Source: JAPLDA01 sp043787975 (GTDB lineage Bacteria > Bacteroidota > Bacteroidia > AKYH767-A > 2013-40CM-41-45). From it: 64,000 nucleotides of DNA. The stretch spans positions 62,001 through 126,000 of the forward strand of contig JAYVUK010000038.1 of assembly GCA_043787975.1 (NCBI GenBank), given 5' to 3'. Made by a program: the position numbers and the translations under genes. The stretch's first letter is position 1. Each line of letters opens with the position of its first letter. The notes under the pieces are model-generated. The model was not told the origin of the DNA and did not search any database. It saw only the letters and a program-made list of their open reading frames with translations. Shown piece after piece: positions 7,627 through 16,890 of the stretch.

Positions 7627-9441
7627 ATGCCTGACATCATTCAACTTTTACCTGATTCTGTCGCGAACCAGATTGCTGCCGGTGAAGTAATTCAACGTCC
7701 CGCTTCGGCTGTTAAAGAGTTGCTTGAAAACGCTGTGGATGCCGGAAGCACCTATATTCAGCTCATTATCAAAGATTCAGGAAAAACATTAATTCAGATC
7801 ATTGATAACGGTTGTGGCATGAGTGAAACGGATGCACGCATGAGTTTTGAGCGTCATGCTACATCTAAAATCCGTTCAGCGGATGATCTTTTTTCCATTC
7901 GAACCATGGGTTTTCGCGGAGAAGCACTTCCTTCCATTGCTGCCATTGCACAGGTTGAAATGAAATCGCGCAGGCATGATGATGACATCGGAACACGAAT
8001 TGAGATTGAAGGTGCAGAAGTAAAATCACAACAATCGGTAAGTAGCTCTGCCGGAACTTCCATTTCAATAAAGAATCTTTTTTACAACGTTCCTGCACGC
8101 AGAAATTTTCTCAAGTCGAATACAGTTGAAGCACGGCATGTCATCGAAGAATTTGAGCGCGTTGCATTGGCTCATCCTGAAATTGCGATGTCCCTTCACC
8201 AGAACGGACTCGAAGTTTTTCAGCTTGCTTCCACCAATCTTCGCCAGCGAATCGTGAATCTTTCCGGCAGCAACTACAATGAGCGACTCGTTCCTGTTAA
8301 TGAAGAAACAACGTTGTTGAATATTTCCGGCTTTGTCGGCAAACCGGAGTTTGCGAAAAAATCGCGCGGTGAGCAGTTCTTTTTTGTGAACAAACGATTT
8401 ATCAAAGACGCTTACCTGCACCATGCCGTTCAAAATGCATTTGAAGAACTGCTTCCAAAAGAATCCTTTGCATCGTATTGGTTGTACATCGACATTGATC
8501 CTTCCAAGATCGACATCAACATTCATCCCACTAAAACTGAAATTAAATTTGAGGATGAACGCTCGATCTATTCCATTGTTCGCGCTGCTGTAAAGCGTTC
8601 GCTTGGGCAATACAGTGTTACTCCTTCACTCGACTTTGAACAGGAACGGAGTTTTGATCTTCCGCATTCCATGCGCAATGCGCCGGTACAGCAACCTTCT
8701 GTTACCATCAACACGCAGTACAATCCTTTCAGAAACGAATCCAAGAAAATTTCTTCATCGGGCTGGGAAAAATTATATGAAGGCCTTCAGCATGATCGGC
8801 CTCAGGCGGATGAAAAATTGACTGCCGGAAAAACCGAACTGAAGACAGGATCGTTATGGGAGAACCAACAGAAAGCAGAGACGAACTATTTTATTTTCCA
8901 GTTGCATCAGCAATACATCGTCACCCAGGTAAAATCAGGATTGATGATTGTGGATCAGCAGGCAGCACATGAACGTATACTGTATGAAAAATATTTACAA
9001 CAGATTCACAAGCAAGCCGGACCTGCTCAACAAAATCTTTTTCCGCAGGCCATTGAATTTTCTTCCGGAGATTTTTTACTGATGCAGGAATTGCAGGAAG
9101 ATTTACGTGCCATCGGTTTTGATTTACACGAGTTCGGAGCAACTACATTTGTATTGCATGGCTCACCTCCCGAACTCGAATCAGGTAAAGAAAAACAATT
9201 GATTGAATCGTTGCTTGAGCAATTTAAAAACAACAAAACCCTGAACACGATTGATCACCATGAGAATCTTGCGCGATCCATGTCAAAGAACATGAGCATC
9301 CGGACAGGAAGAGTACTTTCTCAAAATGAAATGAAGAATTTAATTGACGAACTCTTTGCCTGTGAAAAACCGCATCTCAGCATCGAAGGCAAATCAACGC
9401 TAGCGATGATGAATCTTGACCAACTGCAAAAACTGTTTTAG
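7627..9441 (+). CDS. mutL: DNA mismatch repair protein MutL
   Basis: A 604-residue GHKL ATPase that links mismatch recognition by MutS to strand incision. The N-terminal ATPase motifs are complete: QIAAGEVIQRPASAVKELLENAVDAG (E31 catalytic, N35 metal-binding), DNGCGM, RHATSKI and GFRGEALPSI. The C-terminal domain carries DQQAAHERILYE (443-454), the latent endonuclease motif DQHA-x2-E-x4-E with its His replaced by Gln. Strand nicking by MutL is therefore plausible but not certain. It heads the conserved order mutL - rhomboid - rhomboid - EEP enzyme, with 26 bases to the next gene. Confidence 0.97.
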   Translation: MPDIIQLLPDSVANQIAAGEVIQRPASAVKELLENAVDAGSTYIQLIIKDSGKTLIQIIDNGCGMSETDARMSFERHATSKIRSADDLFSIRTMGFRGEALPSIAAIAQVEMKSRRHDDDIGTRIEIEGAEVKSQQSVSSSAGTSISIKNLFYNVPARRNFLKSNTVEARHVIEEFERVALAHPEIAMSLHQNGLEVFQLASTNLRQRIVNLSGSNYNERLVPVNEETTLLNISGFVGKPEFAKKSRGEQFFFVNKRFIKDAYLHHAVQNAFEELLPKESFASYWLYIDIDPSKIDINIHPTKTEIKFEDERSIYSIVRAAVKRSLGQYSVTPSLDFEQERSFDLPHSMRNAPVQQPSVTINTQYNPFRNESKKISSSGWEKLYEGLQHDRPQADEKLTAGKTELKTGSLWENQQKAETNYFIFQLHQQYIVTQVKSGLMIVDQQAAHERILYEKYLQQIHKQAGPAQQNLFPQAIEFSSGDFLLMQELQEDLRAIGFDLHEFGATTFVLHGSPPELESGKEKQLIESLLEQFKNNKTLNTIDHHENLARSMSKNMSIRTGRVLSQNEMKNLIDELFACEKPHLSIEGKSTLAMMNLDQLQKLF

Positions 9442-9467
9442 ATATTTTACAAAACTGAAATTTATTT

Positions 9468-10325
9468 ATGTCCGAATACCGTCCTTCAGCATTTAAATTA
9501 CTTCCGGAAGTTGTAAAGAACCTGTTGATCATCAATGGAATTTTTTTTCTTGCAACAATTGTCCTTGAGCGGCAAGGCATTGATCTCGCCGATACACTCG
9601 GATTGCATTATTTCTCTTCACCCAAATTCCGTCCCTACCAATTGATCACTTACATGTTTATGCATGGAAGCCTTGGGCACATCTTTTTTAACATGTTTGC
9701 GCTCTGGATGTTTGGTTCAGCCATTGAAAATATCTGGGGAGGAAAAAAATTTCTGATCTATTATATTTTCTGTGGCCTGGGCGCAGCAATCACCCATTAT
9801 GCTGTCGTCTATTTCACTTTACAACCCGGGTTGGAATTCATTAACGATTACATCGCGAATCCTAGTTTTGATAAACTGCAAACATTTATTAATTCAGATA
9901 CGCTCAAAAGTTTCTCTTCACAAGACATGATTGAGCATTACAATGCGTTTACTGCGAAATTTAATTTAATGGTAAACGGAGACTTCAAAGGCGCGATCGA
10001 ATTAAGTGTGGACTACATGCAAAGTTTCCGTGGTGATTTCTTAAACGCACCCGTTGTGGTAGGCGCTTCAGGAGCAGTTTTCGGGTTGTTGCTCGCCTAT
10101 GGAATGATGTTTCCAAACAGTCTTCTCTATGTCTACTTTGCAATTCCTATCAAAGCGAAATATTTTGTGATCATCTATGGTTTGATTGAATTATTTTCAG
10201 GCGTGGCAAATATCCAGGGAGATAATGTTGCACACTTTGCACATTTAGGCGGCTTACTTTTCGGACTTATCCTCATCCTGTTCTGGAGATACCAGCGATG
10301 GAGAAGAAATAAATTTTACCGATAA
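9468..10325 (+). CDS. Rhomboid intramembrane serine protease
   Basis: A 285-residue integral membrane protease with at least six membrane segments. The nucleophile is S201 in GASGAVFGLL and the partner is H259 in FAHLGGL, giving the full Ser-His dyad. A hydrophilic insertion of about 70 residues (roughly 125-190) precedes the active-site helix. It lies between mutL and a second rhomboid, one base from the latter, so the three are likely one transcript. Substrates are unknown. Confidence 0.93.
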   Translation: MSEYRPSAFKLLPEVVKNLLIINGIFFLATIVLERQGIDLADTLGLHYFSSPKFRPYQLITYMFMHGSLGHIFFNMFALWMFGSAIENIWGGKKFLIYYIFCGLGAAITHYAVVYFTLQPGLEFINDYIANPSFDKLQTFINSDTLKSFSSQDMIEHYNAFTAKFNLMVNGDFKGAIELSVDYMQSFRGDFLNAPVVVGASGAVFGLLLAYGMMFPNSLLYVYFAIPIKAKYFVIIYGLIELFSGVANIQGDNVAHFAHLGGLLFGLILILFWRYQRWRRNKFYR

Positions 10326-10326
10326 C

Positions 10327-11226
10327 ATGGCTGCGTCATTCGTCAACGAGATGAGGAATAACCTCAGGCAAAGCAACACACTTCAAAAATTATTGATTGC
10401 GAATGTGGCGGTTTTCCTGCTTATCAACATTGCAAAAGGTGTGATGGGTTTGTTTATGATGTCGATGGAAAAATACGTTGACATCGCAGCATGGTTAGCT
10501 GTTCCAGCTTCTGTGGAAGTCCTTATCACGCGGCCATGGACCTTGATTACCTACATGTTTTTACACGAAGAATTTTTTCACATTTTCTTTAACATGCTTT
10601 GGTTGTATTGGATGGGAAGTATTTTCCAGGAGTATCTCGGCAGTAAAAAATTATTCAGCACATACGTGCTTGGCGGGATTAGCGGAGCGATTCTTTATAT
10701 CCTTGCCTTCAACGTCTTTCCATTATTCACCAATGTTCTTCATTCCTCATTTGCATTGGGCGCTTCCGCCAGTGTGCTTGCAATTACGGTCGCAGCAGCC
10801 ACGTTGCTTCCTGAATATCCCATCCAGTTATTTTTGATCGGCAGAGTTCCATTAAAGTTCATTGCGATTTTCACGATCCTTCTCGATGTAATCAGCGTGA
10901 GCGGAAACAATGCAGGAGGACACATTGCTCACCTGGGAGGAGCATTGTTTGGATTCACGTACATCAAACAATTGAAAAAAGGAAATGATCTCGCAGCCTG
11001 GTTCAACAGGCTGATGGATAAGCTTGCCAATTTGTTCAGGTCATCTCCCCGCTCAACCATGAAAGTGAAATACAAACGTGCCGTTGACGATGAAACATTT
11101 GTACAAAATAAAAAAGCGCGTCAGGAACGCGTGGATGAAATCCTCGATAAGATCAGCAAATCAGGTTATGGAAGCCTGACGAATGAGGAGAGAGATTTTT
11201 TATTTAAGTCGAGCAAAGAAAGTTAG
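10327..11226 (+). CDS. Second rhomboid protease, variant GASAS active site
   Basis: A 299-residue rhomboid paralogue. Six membrane segments end near residue 220, followed by a basic cytoplasmic tail of about 80 residues. The active-site Ser is S147 in LGASASVLAI, so the residue after the Ser is Ala instead of the Gly in GxSG. The His motif (GGHIAHLGGALFG) is intact. Activity is likely but the altered loop could change specificity. It follows the first rhomboid by one base. The next gene starts 54 bases later, across a small palindrome. Confidence 0.9.
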   Translation: MAASFVNEMRNNLRQSNTLQKLLIANVAVFLLINIAKGVMGLFMMSMEKYVDIAAWLAVPASVEVLITRPWTLITYMFLHEEFFHIFFNMLWLYWMGSIFQEYLGSKKLFSTYVLGGISGAILYILAFNVFPLFTNVLHSSFALGASASVLAITVAAATLLPEYPIQLFLIGRVPLKFIAIFTILLDVISVSGNNAGGHIAHLGGALFGFTYIKQLKKGNDLAAWFNRLMDKLANLFRSSPRSTMKVKYKRAVDDETFVQNKKARQERVDEILDKISKSGYGSLTNEERDFLFKSSKES

Positions 11227-11235
11227 TTGCGCAAG

Positions 11236-11271
11236 CAGTCGACCGTTGACGGTCGACTGTCGACAGCCAAC
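11236..11271. repeat. Intercistronic palindrome (CGGTCGACTG family)
   Basis: A perfect 10-bp inverted repeat, CAGTCGACCG (11236-11245) with CGGTCGACTG (11250-11259), and a 4-base loop, followed by TCGACAGCCAAC. The same decamer with a similar neighbour recurs at 19852-19872. It sits between the second rhomboid and the EEP gene; a TTG at 11227 would let an open frame run through it, but the ATG at 11281 is the better start. Confidence 0.6.
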
Positions 11272-11280
11272 GGAACCAGG

Positions 11281-12411
11281 ATGGAATTACGAGAGCAGAA
11301 AAAAAAATCATGGATAAGGCGATTGATGTTTGCGTTAAACATCCTTGCCATCCTGTCTCTTATACTTTCTTACAGCGCATCCTTCATCAGTCCTGAAAAA
11401 ATCTGGTGGCTTGCCTTATTCGGAATTGGATACGGAATCATCCTGATCGCAAACGTTTTCTTTGTTTTATTTTGGGTACTGCTGAGAAATAAAAAATATT
11501 TATTTTCTCTCGTTGTTATTTTAATCGGAATTAGCCGCGTGTTTAATATTTATGAAATTCATTTTTCCGGCAACGCACCACTTCAGAAAAAAGCAATTAA
11601 TTCATTTCCACTTAAAGTACTATCGTATAATGTCCGCTTGTTTGATCTTTACAACTGGTCACACAACTTAGAAACACGAGAGAAAATTTTTAAATTTCTT
11701 TCCGGTGAATCACCCGATATTGTTTGCTTCCAGGAATATTTTACTTCTGATCGCAAGGAAGATCATTTTTCAAACAACGATACGCTGAAGAAAATTATTC
11801 CGGCCGGCTATTCAAACATTGCTTATTCAACTACCTTGAACGGATACAATCACTGGGGAATTGCAACCTTCAGCAAGTACCCGATCATCCATAAGGAGAT
11901 CGTCCCGTTTGAAGAACATGGAGGAAACATTTTTACTTTTTCTGATATCAACATCGGGACAGACACGATTCGTGTTTACAATACACATCTTGAAAGTATT
12001 CGCTTCGGTAAAGATGATTACAAGTTCATCCAGAACCTGGGCGGACCGGAACTGGATGAAGTTAAAGGAAGCATGAGTATTATCCTGCGGTTAAAACGCG
12101 CCTTCATCAAACGCGCAAAACAAGTACACGTTCTGCATCAGCACATTCGTCAAAGTCCTTATCCTGTTGTACTCTGCGGAGACTTCAATGACACGCCTTC
12201 TTCATATGCCTATTCTGTTTTATGCAACGGGTTAAATGATTCATTTCGCGAAAGCGGTTCCGGATTTGGTAAAACATACATTGGTGCTTTTCCGTCTTTC
12301 CGTATTGATTATATTTTGCATGATGAGAAATTAAAATCAACCGGTTATCACACCTATGAGGTAGATCTTTCCGACCACTTTCCGGTCAGTTGTTGGATAG
12401 AAAAAAAATAA
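11281..12411 (+). CDS. Membrane-anchored endonuclease/exonuclease/phosphatase-family protein
   Basis: 376 residues from the ATG at 11281. Three hydrophobic helices (about 15-100) anchor an EEP domain that should face the periplasm. The domain has all family motifs: LSYNVRLFD, FQEYF (metal-binding Glu), NTHLESIRFG, CGDFNDTPSS, RIDYIL and LSDHFPVSCWI. EEP enzymes hydrolyse phosphodiesters in DNA, phosphoinositides or sphingomyelin; the substrate cannot be told. It is the fourth gene of the mutL-rhomboid cluster, an order common in Bacteroidota. Confidence 0.88.
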   Translation: MELREQKKKSWIRRLMFALNILAILSLILSYSASFISPEKIWWLALFGIGYGIILIANVFFVLFWVLLRNKKYLFSLVVILIGISRVFNIYEIHFSGNAPLQKKAINSFPLKVLSYNVRLFDLYNWSHNLETREKIFKFLSGESPDIVCFQEYFTSDRKEDHFSNNDTLKKIIPAGYSNIAYSTTLNGYNHWGIATFSKYPIIHKEIVPFEEHGGNIFTFSDINIGTDTIRVYNTHLESIRFGKDDYKFIQNLGGPELDEVKGSMSIILRLKRAFIKRAKQVHVLHQHIRQSPYPVVLCGDFNDTPSSYAYSVLCNGLNDSFRESGSGFGKTYIGAFPSFRIDYILHDEKLKSTGYHTYEVDLSDHFPVSCWIEKK

Positions 12412-12482
12412 GAAATAGCCTGGAAAGAATTTGGAAGGAGGAAACTGTAAACCTAAAACGAATTTCTCCCAACAAAAAAAAA

Positions 12483-12508
12483 CCTCTGCGTAATGCAGAG
12501 GTCTTTTT
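12483..12508. terminator. Bidirectional terminator between convergent genes
   Basis: Stem CCTCTGC (12483-12489) with GCAGAGG (12495-12501) and a 5-base loop, flanked by A-rich sequence on the left and TCTTTTT on the right. It serves the EEP gene (plus) and apaG (minus). Confidence 0.8.
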
Positions 12509-12532
12509 CACTTATTGGGATTTGTTGATTGA

Positions 12533-12919
12533 TTAGTTCATTTTGTAAGGCACGACCAGCATGAATTCCGGAATGCGTGCATAGAAAGGTTTCTTATCCA
12601 TTAAACGTTCGAACAAATAGGTGCCGTACATTTTTCCGACTTCAGAATCCAGGTTGCAACCCGAAACATACTGGTAACTTTCTCCCGATCCGATCACAGG
12701 CGTCTCTCCTACTACACCTTCTCCTTCAACCTCACGATTGGTAGCAGATGCATCAATGATAAACCAATGTCTCCTTTTCAACTGAACCGAATAATCACTG
12801 TTATTCGTGACCGTGATACGGTACGCAAAAACATGTTGGTTCTGCTTTGAGTTGGATTGGTCAGGCCTGTAAAAAGTTTCTACGCTGATCTTAATTCCGG
12901 AAGTGACTTGAGTAATCAT
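12533..12919 (-). CDS. apaG: ApaG-family protein
   Basis: 128 residues, the usual length for ApaG. The conserved core is visible: QHVFAYRITVTNNS, RRHWFIIDA, VEGEGVVGETPVI, Y-YVSGCNLDSEVGKMYGTY and IPEFMLVVP. It is a fibronectin-type beta-sandwich of uncertain biochemical role; in enterobacteria it lies next to apaH and ksgA, neither of which is here. It is a single-gene unit with its own strong promoter. Confidence 0.95.
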   Translation of the reverse strand: MITQVTSGIKISVETFYRPDQSNSKQNQHVFAYRITVTNNSDYSVQLKRRHWFIIDASATNREVEGEGVVGETPVIGSGESYQYVSGCNLDSEVGKMYGTYLFERLMDKKPFYARIPEFMLVVPYKMN

Positions 12920-12942
12920 AACTGAAATGTTTTTTGATTTTT

Positions 12943-12971
12943 CAAATGTATTAAATGGTTAATACCTACAA
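12943..12971 (-). promoter_or_regulatory. Strong consensus promoter of apaG
   Basis: Minus strand TTG (12971-12969), 18-base spacer, TACATTTG (12950-12943): an exact match to the Bacteroidota TTG / TAnnTTTG promoter. The leader would be about 20 bases. Confidence 0.75.
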
Positions 12972-13345
12972 AAAAAAATTTGATGAACTAAAAAAAAACA
13001 AGTGTGAACGGTAATAATTCTTATTTGGACAGGAAGAATGTATAGATTCTCCTCGAAGATAGTATGCTCCACCAAGAATTTATGTGTGTTCACCCAAACG
13101 AGCCAGGTCACCCAAAAACAGCCGATAAAAAAAAAATTGATTATTGATCCTGCTCAAGGCAGAAGGCACTCACCCAAAGACAAAGTTAACGAGGAACCAT
13201 GTAATGGCAATGGCAAAAACCATCACTTCAGTAAAAGCCATTAGTCGTGTAAAAAAAACTAACTTTTTCCTGGAAGGATTTTTAGAAAGTAAAAAATGTT
13301 TGTAACCGCTGGCTAGCACCATATATTCATTACAATGGTAGTCAA
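12972..13345. other. Gene-poor spacer between apaG and the ABC-F gene
   Basis: No supported gene. A 68-codon frame on the plus strand (13038-13244) lacks any recognisable feature. On the minus strand 13241-13170 encodes a 23-residue hydrophobic peptide (MAFTEVMVFAIAITWFLVNF...) that could be a small membrane protein or chance. Confidence 0.5.
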
Positions 13346-15271
13346 TTATTCCATACCAGCCAACTGCTCAAAGACCAACTCCCAGTCCTTGCTTGTTTTC
13401 TTCATTATTTCCTCAATTTCGTTGAAACGTAACAATGTCTCCGAAAATTTTTTCTGGTTCTCATAAATTTCAGGGAGCGATAATTTATGTTCAAGGGAGG
13501 AACGTTCCTCCTTCAATTTTGCCAGGTTTTCTTCGAGCGACTTAAAACGGTTTTGTAATTTCTTCTTCTCCTTTTTCTGCTCTTCCGAAGGCTGTGCTTT
13601 TTTCTCTTCTCTCTTTTCCTCCTTTTTTGCAGCGATATTTTTCTTCTCTTCTTTCTCCTTAACTGCTTTTAATTTTTCCTTCTGGCTAACAGCATATTCA
13701 TACTCATCATAATCTCCGGGATATTCTTTCAACTGGTGATTTTCAATCCACCAGATTTTGTTTGCAATCTGGGAAATGAAATAACGGTCGTGTGATACCA
13801 CAATAAACGTCCCTTCAAATTCCTGTAACACCTGTATGAGCGTATTCACCGTTTGCATATCGAGGTGATTGGTGGGCTCATCGAGTATTAAAAAGTTGGC
13901 TTTGCTCAGAATCGTCTTCGCCAACGCAACACGTGATTTCTCTCCACCACTCAGTACTTTAATTTTCTTGAACACTTCATCACCCGAGAAAAGGAACGAA
14001 CCGAGAACACCTCTCAGTCGTGCATCTGTTTCTGCAGGAGCAAACTGCTGAAGTTCCTGCATCATGTCGTTGTTCAGGTTTAGGCTCTCCAACTGGTGCT
14101 GCGCATAGAACGATGTGATCACATTGTACACGTCATCGCTCTTACCTTCGAACTGCTCGCTGCCATTGATCATGCGCAGCAAGGTGGATTTACCGCGACC
14201 ATTGGCTCCGATCAACGCAATTTTATCTCCACGTTCGATCAATGCTTCCGTGTTTTCAAAAATCTTGAGCTTGTCGTAACTTTTTTCTTTGATCGTAATC
14301 TTCGAAACGACTTTCCCCGGTTGGTGCGCGATGTCAAATTTAATTTTCACCGTTGCATTGTTGCCAACAACGTCTTCAATACGTTCCAGTTTATCCAACT
14401 TCTTAATGCGGGATTGAGCCATCTTCGCCTTACTAGCTTTCGCACGAAAACGATTAATTAATTTCTCCTGCTCTTTGATGTATTGCTGCTGGTTTTCAAA
14501 TTGGCTTGCCTGCAATTCATCACGCACTTCTTTCTCTTCCAGGTAAAAAGAATAGTTGCCTTTGTACAGGGTGATTTTTGAATTGGCAATTTCAGCCGTG
14601 ATGTTGACTACTTTGTCTAAGAAGTACCGATCGTGAGAAACAATGATGACGGTTCCTTTGTAGTCAATCAAATAATTTTCAATCCATAAAATAGAAGGAA
14701 GATCCAGGTGATTGGTCGGCTCATCGAGCATGAGGATATCCGGTTGCTGCAACATGATTTTTGCCAGCATCACGCGCATACGCCAGCCACCCGAAAAAGT
14801 GGTAAGCGGCCGTTTCAAATCGTTCGTTGAAAATCCCAACCCTTCCAGCAGCTGTTCCGCTTTGTATTGAAGATTGTAACCGTCAGCTGCTTCGTAAGCC
14901 GTTTGTTTATCATGAAGCTGGTGCAATAATTCTTCGCTGTGATCGTGTTCCAGCCTGATGAGAATATCTTCGATCTCTTCATGCAACTTCAGCTGTGCGC
15001 TGAATGCTTCCATGGCTACATCCAGGATGTTTTTTTCACTGTTGTAGGAAAGCAAGTCCTGGTTCAGAAAACCAAGCGAGAGATTTTTAAGACGTGAAAT
15101 ATTTCCGCTTTCCAGTGAATATTCACCGTTGATAATGCGAAGTAATGTTGACTTACCTGTTCCGTTGGCACCGATGAGCCCGATTTTTTCACCGGGATTG
15201 ATCTGCCAGGTAGTTTCCTTATAAAGATAGCGTCCGCCAAATTCGAAGCTGATGTTGTTGAGAGAAAGCAC
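13346..15271 (-). CDS. ABC-F family ATPase
   Basis: 641 residues with two tandem ABC ATPase domains and no membrane segments. Walker A GANGTGKSTL and GANGRGKSTL, signatures FSGGWRMRV and LSGGEKSRV, and two DEPTNHLD Walker B motifs are all intact. A charged linker joins the domains and a Lys/Glu-rich coiled coil fills about residues 540-640. ABC-F proteins act on the ribosome (EttA, Uup, YheS, or antibiotic-protection types). The linker and coiled coil resemble the Uup/YheS-like housekeeping groups, but the subgroup is not certain. GTG start at 15271. Confidence 0.93.
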   Translation of the reverse strand: MLSLNNISFEFGGRYLYKETTWQINPGEKIGLIGANGTGKSTLLRIINGEYSLESGNISRLKNLSLGFLNQDLLSYNSEKNILDVAMEAFSAQLKLHEEIEDILIRLEHDHSEELLHQLHDKQTAYEAADGYNLQYKAEQLLEGLGFSTNDLKRPLTTFSGGWRMRVMLAKIMLQQPDILMLDEPTNHLDLPSILWIENYLIDYKGTVIIVSHDRYFLDKVVNITAEIANSKITLYKGNYSFYLEEKEVRDELQASQFENQQQYIKEQEKLINRFRAKASKAKMAQSRIKKLDKLERIEDVVGNNATVKIKFDIAHQPGKVVSKITIKEKSYDKLKIFENTEALIERGDKIALIGANGRGKSTLLRMINGSEQFEGKSDDVYNVITSFYAQHQLESLNLNNDMMQELQQFAPAETDARLRGVLGSFLFSGDEVFKKIKVLSGGEKSRVALAKTILSKANFLILDEPTNHLDMQTVNTLIQVLQEFEGTFIVVSHDRYFISQIANKIWWIENHQLKEYPGDYDEYEYAVSQKEKLKAVKEKEEKKNIAAKKEEKREEKKAQPSEEQKKEKKKLQNRFKSLEENLAKLKEERSSLEHKLSLPEIYENQKKFSETLLRFNEIEEIMKKTSKDWELVFEQLAGME

Positions 15272-15312
15272 TTTGGGAAATTATAAATTTAAAATTATGA
15301 ATTCCAAATGAT

Positions 15313-15336
15313 CACACTGAGCGTAGCCGAAGTGTG
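15313..15336. repeat. Interspersed palindrome (CACTGAGCGTAGCCGAAGTG type)
   Basis: CACACT ... AGTGTG ends pair around a GAGCGTAGCCGA core. This short element type recurs in intergenic DNA of many bacteria. Here it would fall in the 5' leader of the ABC-F mRNA. Confidence 0.55.
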
Positions 15337-15339
15337 GCG

Positions 15340-15374
15340 CAAAGGTAAAGTTTGAAAGGGAATAAGAACTACAA
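15340..15374 (-). promoter_or_regulatory. Possible promoter of the ABC-F gene
   Basis: Minus strand TACCTTTG (15347-15340) matches TAnnTTTG exactly; a TTG at 15374-15372 is 24 bases away, slightly beyond the usual spacing. The leader of about 65 bases would include the palindrome at 15313-15336. Confidence 0.45.
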
Positions 15375-15411
15375 AAATTTATTTCGGCTACTTTCGTTCA
15401 GCAAATCAGCC

Positions 15412-16122
15412 ATGACTGCCTTAAGAAAAACGATTCTGCTCCTCACCCTTTTCAGCATTGCCATGGGTTTTATGGAATCGGCCGTGGTTATTTACCTGCG
15501 CGAACTTTACTATCCGACTGGTTTTAAATTTCCGTTGGTTCCTATTCAACCGGCTATTGCACTCACTGAATTTTTACGCGAAGCCGCTACTCTCATCATG
15601 CTCATTACCATTGGTGCTATTGCAAGCAAAAACAAAACACAGCGCTTTTGCTTTTTTCTTTTCTGCTTTGCTGTTTGGGATATTTTTTATTACCTGTTCC
15701 TGAAAGTGTTTCTAAACTGGCCCGAATCTTTTTTCACTCCTGATATTTTATTTCTTATTCCCGTTCCCTGGGTAGGACCTGTGATTGCTCCATGCATTGC
15801 TTCATTCACCATGCTCGCCCTAATGTTGCTCGTTGTGAACTATCATGAAAAAAATATTTTTGTAAGCATCAGCAGAATGGAATGGTTTCTTTTGACCGGA
15901 AGTACGCTTGTCATGATTGGAGCATTTACACAGGATTACTTCAGTTACATTTCTGACGGGCATAAAACTGCCTGGGATCCTTCCAGTAAAAACAAACTCT
16001 TCGAAGAGTTTTTAAACTATGTTCCGCAATCGTTTAACTGGACTGTTTTTTTAGCAGGTGAATTGCTTTTGCTTTTTGCCATATACAATATGAGAAAAAG
16101 ATTTGTTGCAGACCGTAATTAA
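15412..16122 (+). CDS. Polytopic membrane protein of unknown function
   Basis: 236 residues from the ATG at 15412 (MTALRKTILLLTLF); an upstream TTG at 15352 would add a hydrophilic 20-residue tail before the first membrane helix and is less likely. Six or seven hydrophobic helices are visible, with a conserved-looking MGFMESAVVIYLRELYYP after the first helix and the motif WDIFYY in the middle. No catalytic motif or transporter signature is recognised. It is transcribed divergently from the ABC-F gene. Confidence 0.7.
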   Translation: MTALRKTILLLTLFSIAMGFMESAVVIYLRELYYPTGFKFPLVPIQPAIALTEFLREAATLIMLITIGAIASKNKTQRFCFFLFCFAVWDIFYYLFLKVFLNWPESFFTPDILFLIPVPWVGPVIAPCIASFTMLALMLLVVNYHEKNIFVSISRMEWFLLTGSTLVMIGAFTQDYFSYISDGHKTAWDPSSKNKLFEEFLNYVPQSFNWTVFLAGELLLLFAIYNMRKRFVADRN

Positions 16123-16388
16123 AGAATAACATTATAGTTATGCTTTTCGCTGAACAAAGTTTTCGTTCGCAAAATAGCGACGATCGCCTTTTCAAAAGAG
16201 TTAAAGGGTTTCCTATTATTCCTTAACCAATTCAGTTCTCTTGCCTTGTTTTTTTTCACGTTCTGATAAAGAGTAAAGTACAAAAAAATTCCCCTCTTCT
16301 GTAAGATAAGTAGTCAAATAGGACGAACGCCGTTTTTTTATCTCCGTTAAGAGTGACTCCTAAAGATTAAATCTAAAAACAAAACAAC
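16123..16388. other. Spacer with no recognised feature
   Basis: About 270 bases between a membrane-protein gene and the T9SS/collagen-like pair. No consensus -7 element, terminator or gene could be made out. Confidence 0.5.
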
Positions 16389-16871
16389 ATGACGAAAACT
16401 AAAACTATTTTTTTGAGCTACGCTTTACTCCTGTTGTGCATGAGTAAGGTTCAGGCACAAAGTGGTGCCTCATCCTCCGGCGGAAATGCTTCAGGTGTGG
16501 GAGGTACAGTAAGTTATACAGTCGGTATAACGGATTACACAACCATTGAAGATGGTTCAACTGTAATTACGCAGGGAATACAGCAACCCTATGAAATATT
16601 TGTTGTGAACGGAATAAAAGAAACAGGCATTACGCTTGGTTCTGTTTATCCAAATCCTACAACGGACTATGTGACTTTGAAATTAACAGGTGATTTACAA
16701 AACATGAACTACACCTTATCAGATGTGCATGGTAAATTAATCAGTCAGCGGAATCTTGTTAAACAACAAACAAATATTCCGATGGCTTCATTGGTAAGTG
16801 GAACTTATTTAATGAAAGTCTATAACGATAAAACAGCAATCAAAACATATAAAATAATTAAAAATAACTAA
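16389..16871 (+). CDS. Small T9SS-sorted secreted protein
   Basis: 160 residues. Signal peptide (about 1-24, ending VQAQ), then a short Gly/Ser-rich stretch (SGASSSGGNASGVGGTVSYTVG) and a segment ITQGIQQPYEIFVVNGIKE that typically precedes sorting domains in this phylum. The C-terminal 80 residues (VYPNPTTDYVTLKL ... SGTYLMKVY) are a complete type A T9SS domain. There is almost no passenger, so the protein may serve as a surface adaptor or partner. It is 19 bases upstream of the collagen-like gene and almost surely cotranscribed with it. Confidence 0.85.
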   Translation: MTKTKTIFLSYALLLLCMSKVQAQSGASSSGGNASGVGGTVSYTVGITDYTTIEDGSTVITQGIQQPYEIFVVNGIKETGITLGSVYPNPTTDYVTLKLTGDLQNMNYTLSDVHGKLISQRNLVKQQTNIPMASLVSGTYLMKVYNDKTAIKTYKIIKNN

Positions 16872-16890
16872 TCTATATAACCAACAAACT

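Noticed and set aside
13170..13241. 23-residue hydrophobic minus-strand micro-ORF (MAFTEVMVFAIAITWFLVNF...)
   Set aside because: Could be a small membrane protein, but there is no ribosome site, promoter or comparison to support it.
13038..13244. 68-codon plus-strand open frame in the apaG/ABC-F spacer
   Set aside because: No family, leader or promoter; composition looks like translated spacer.
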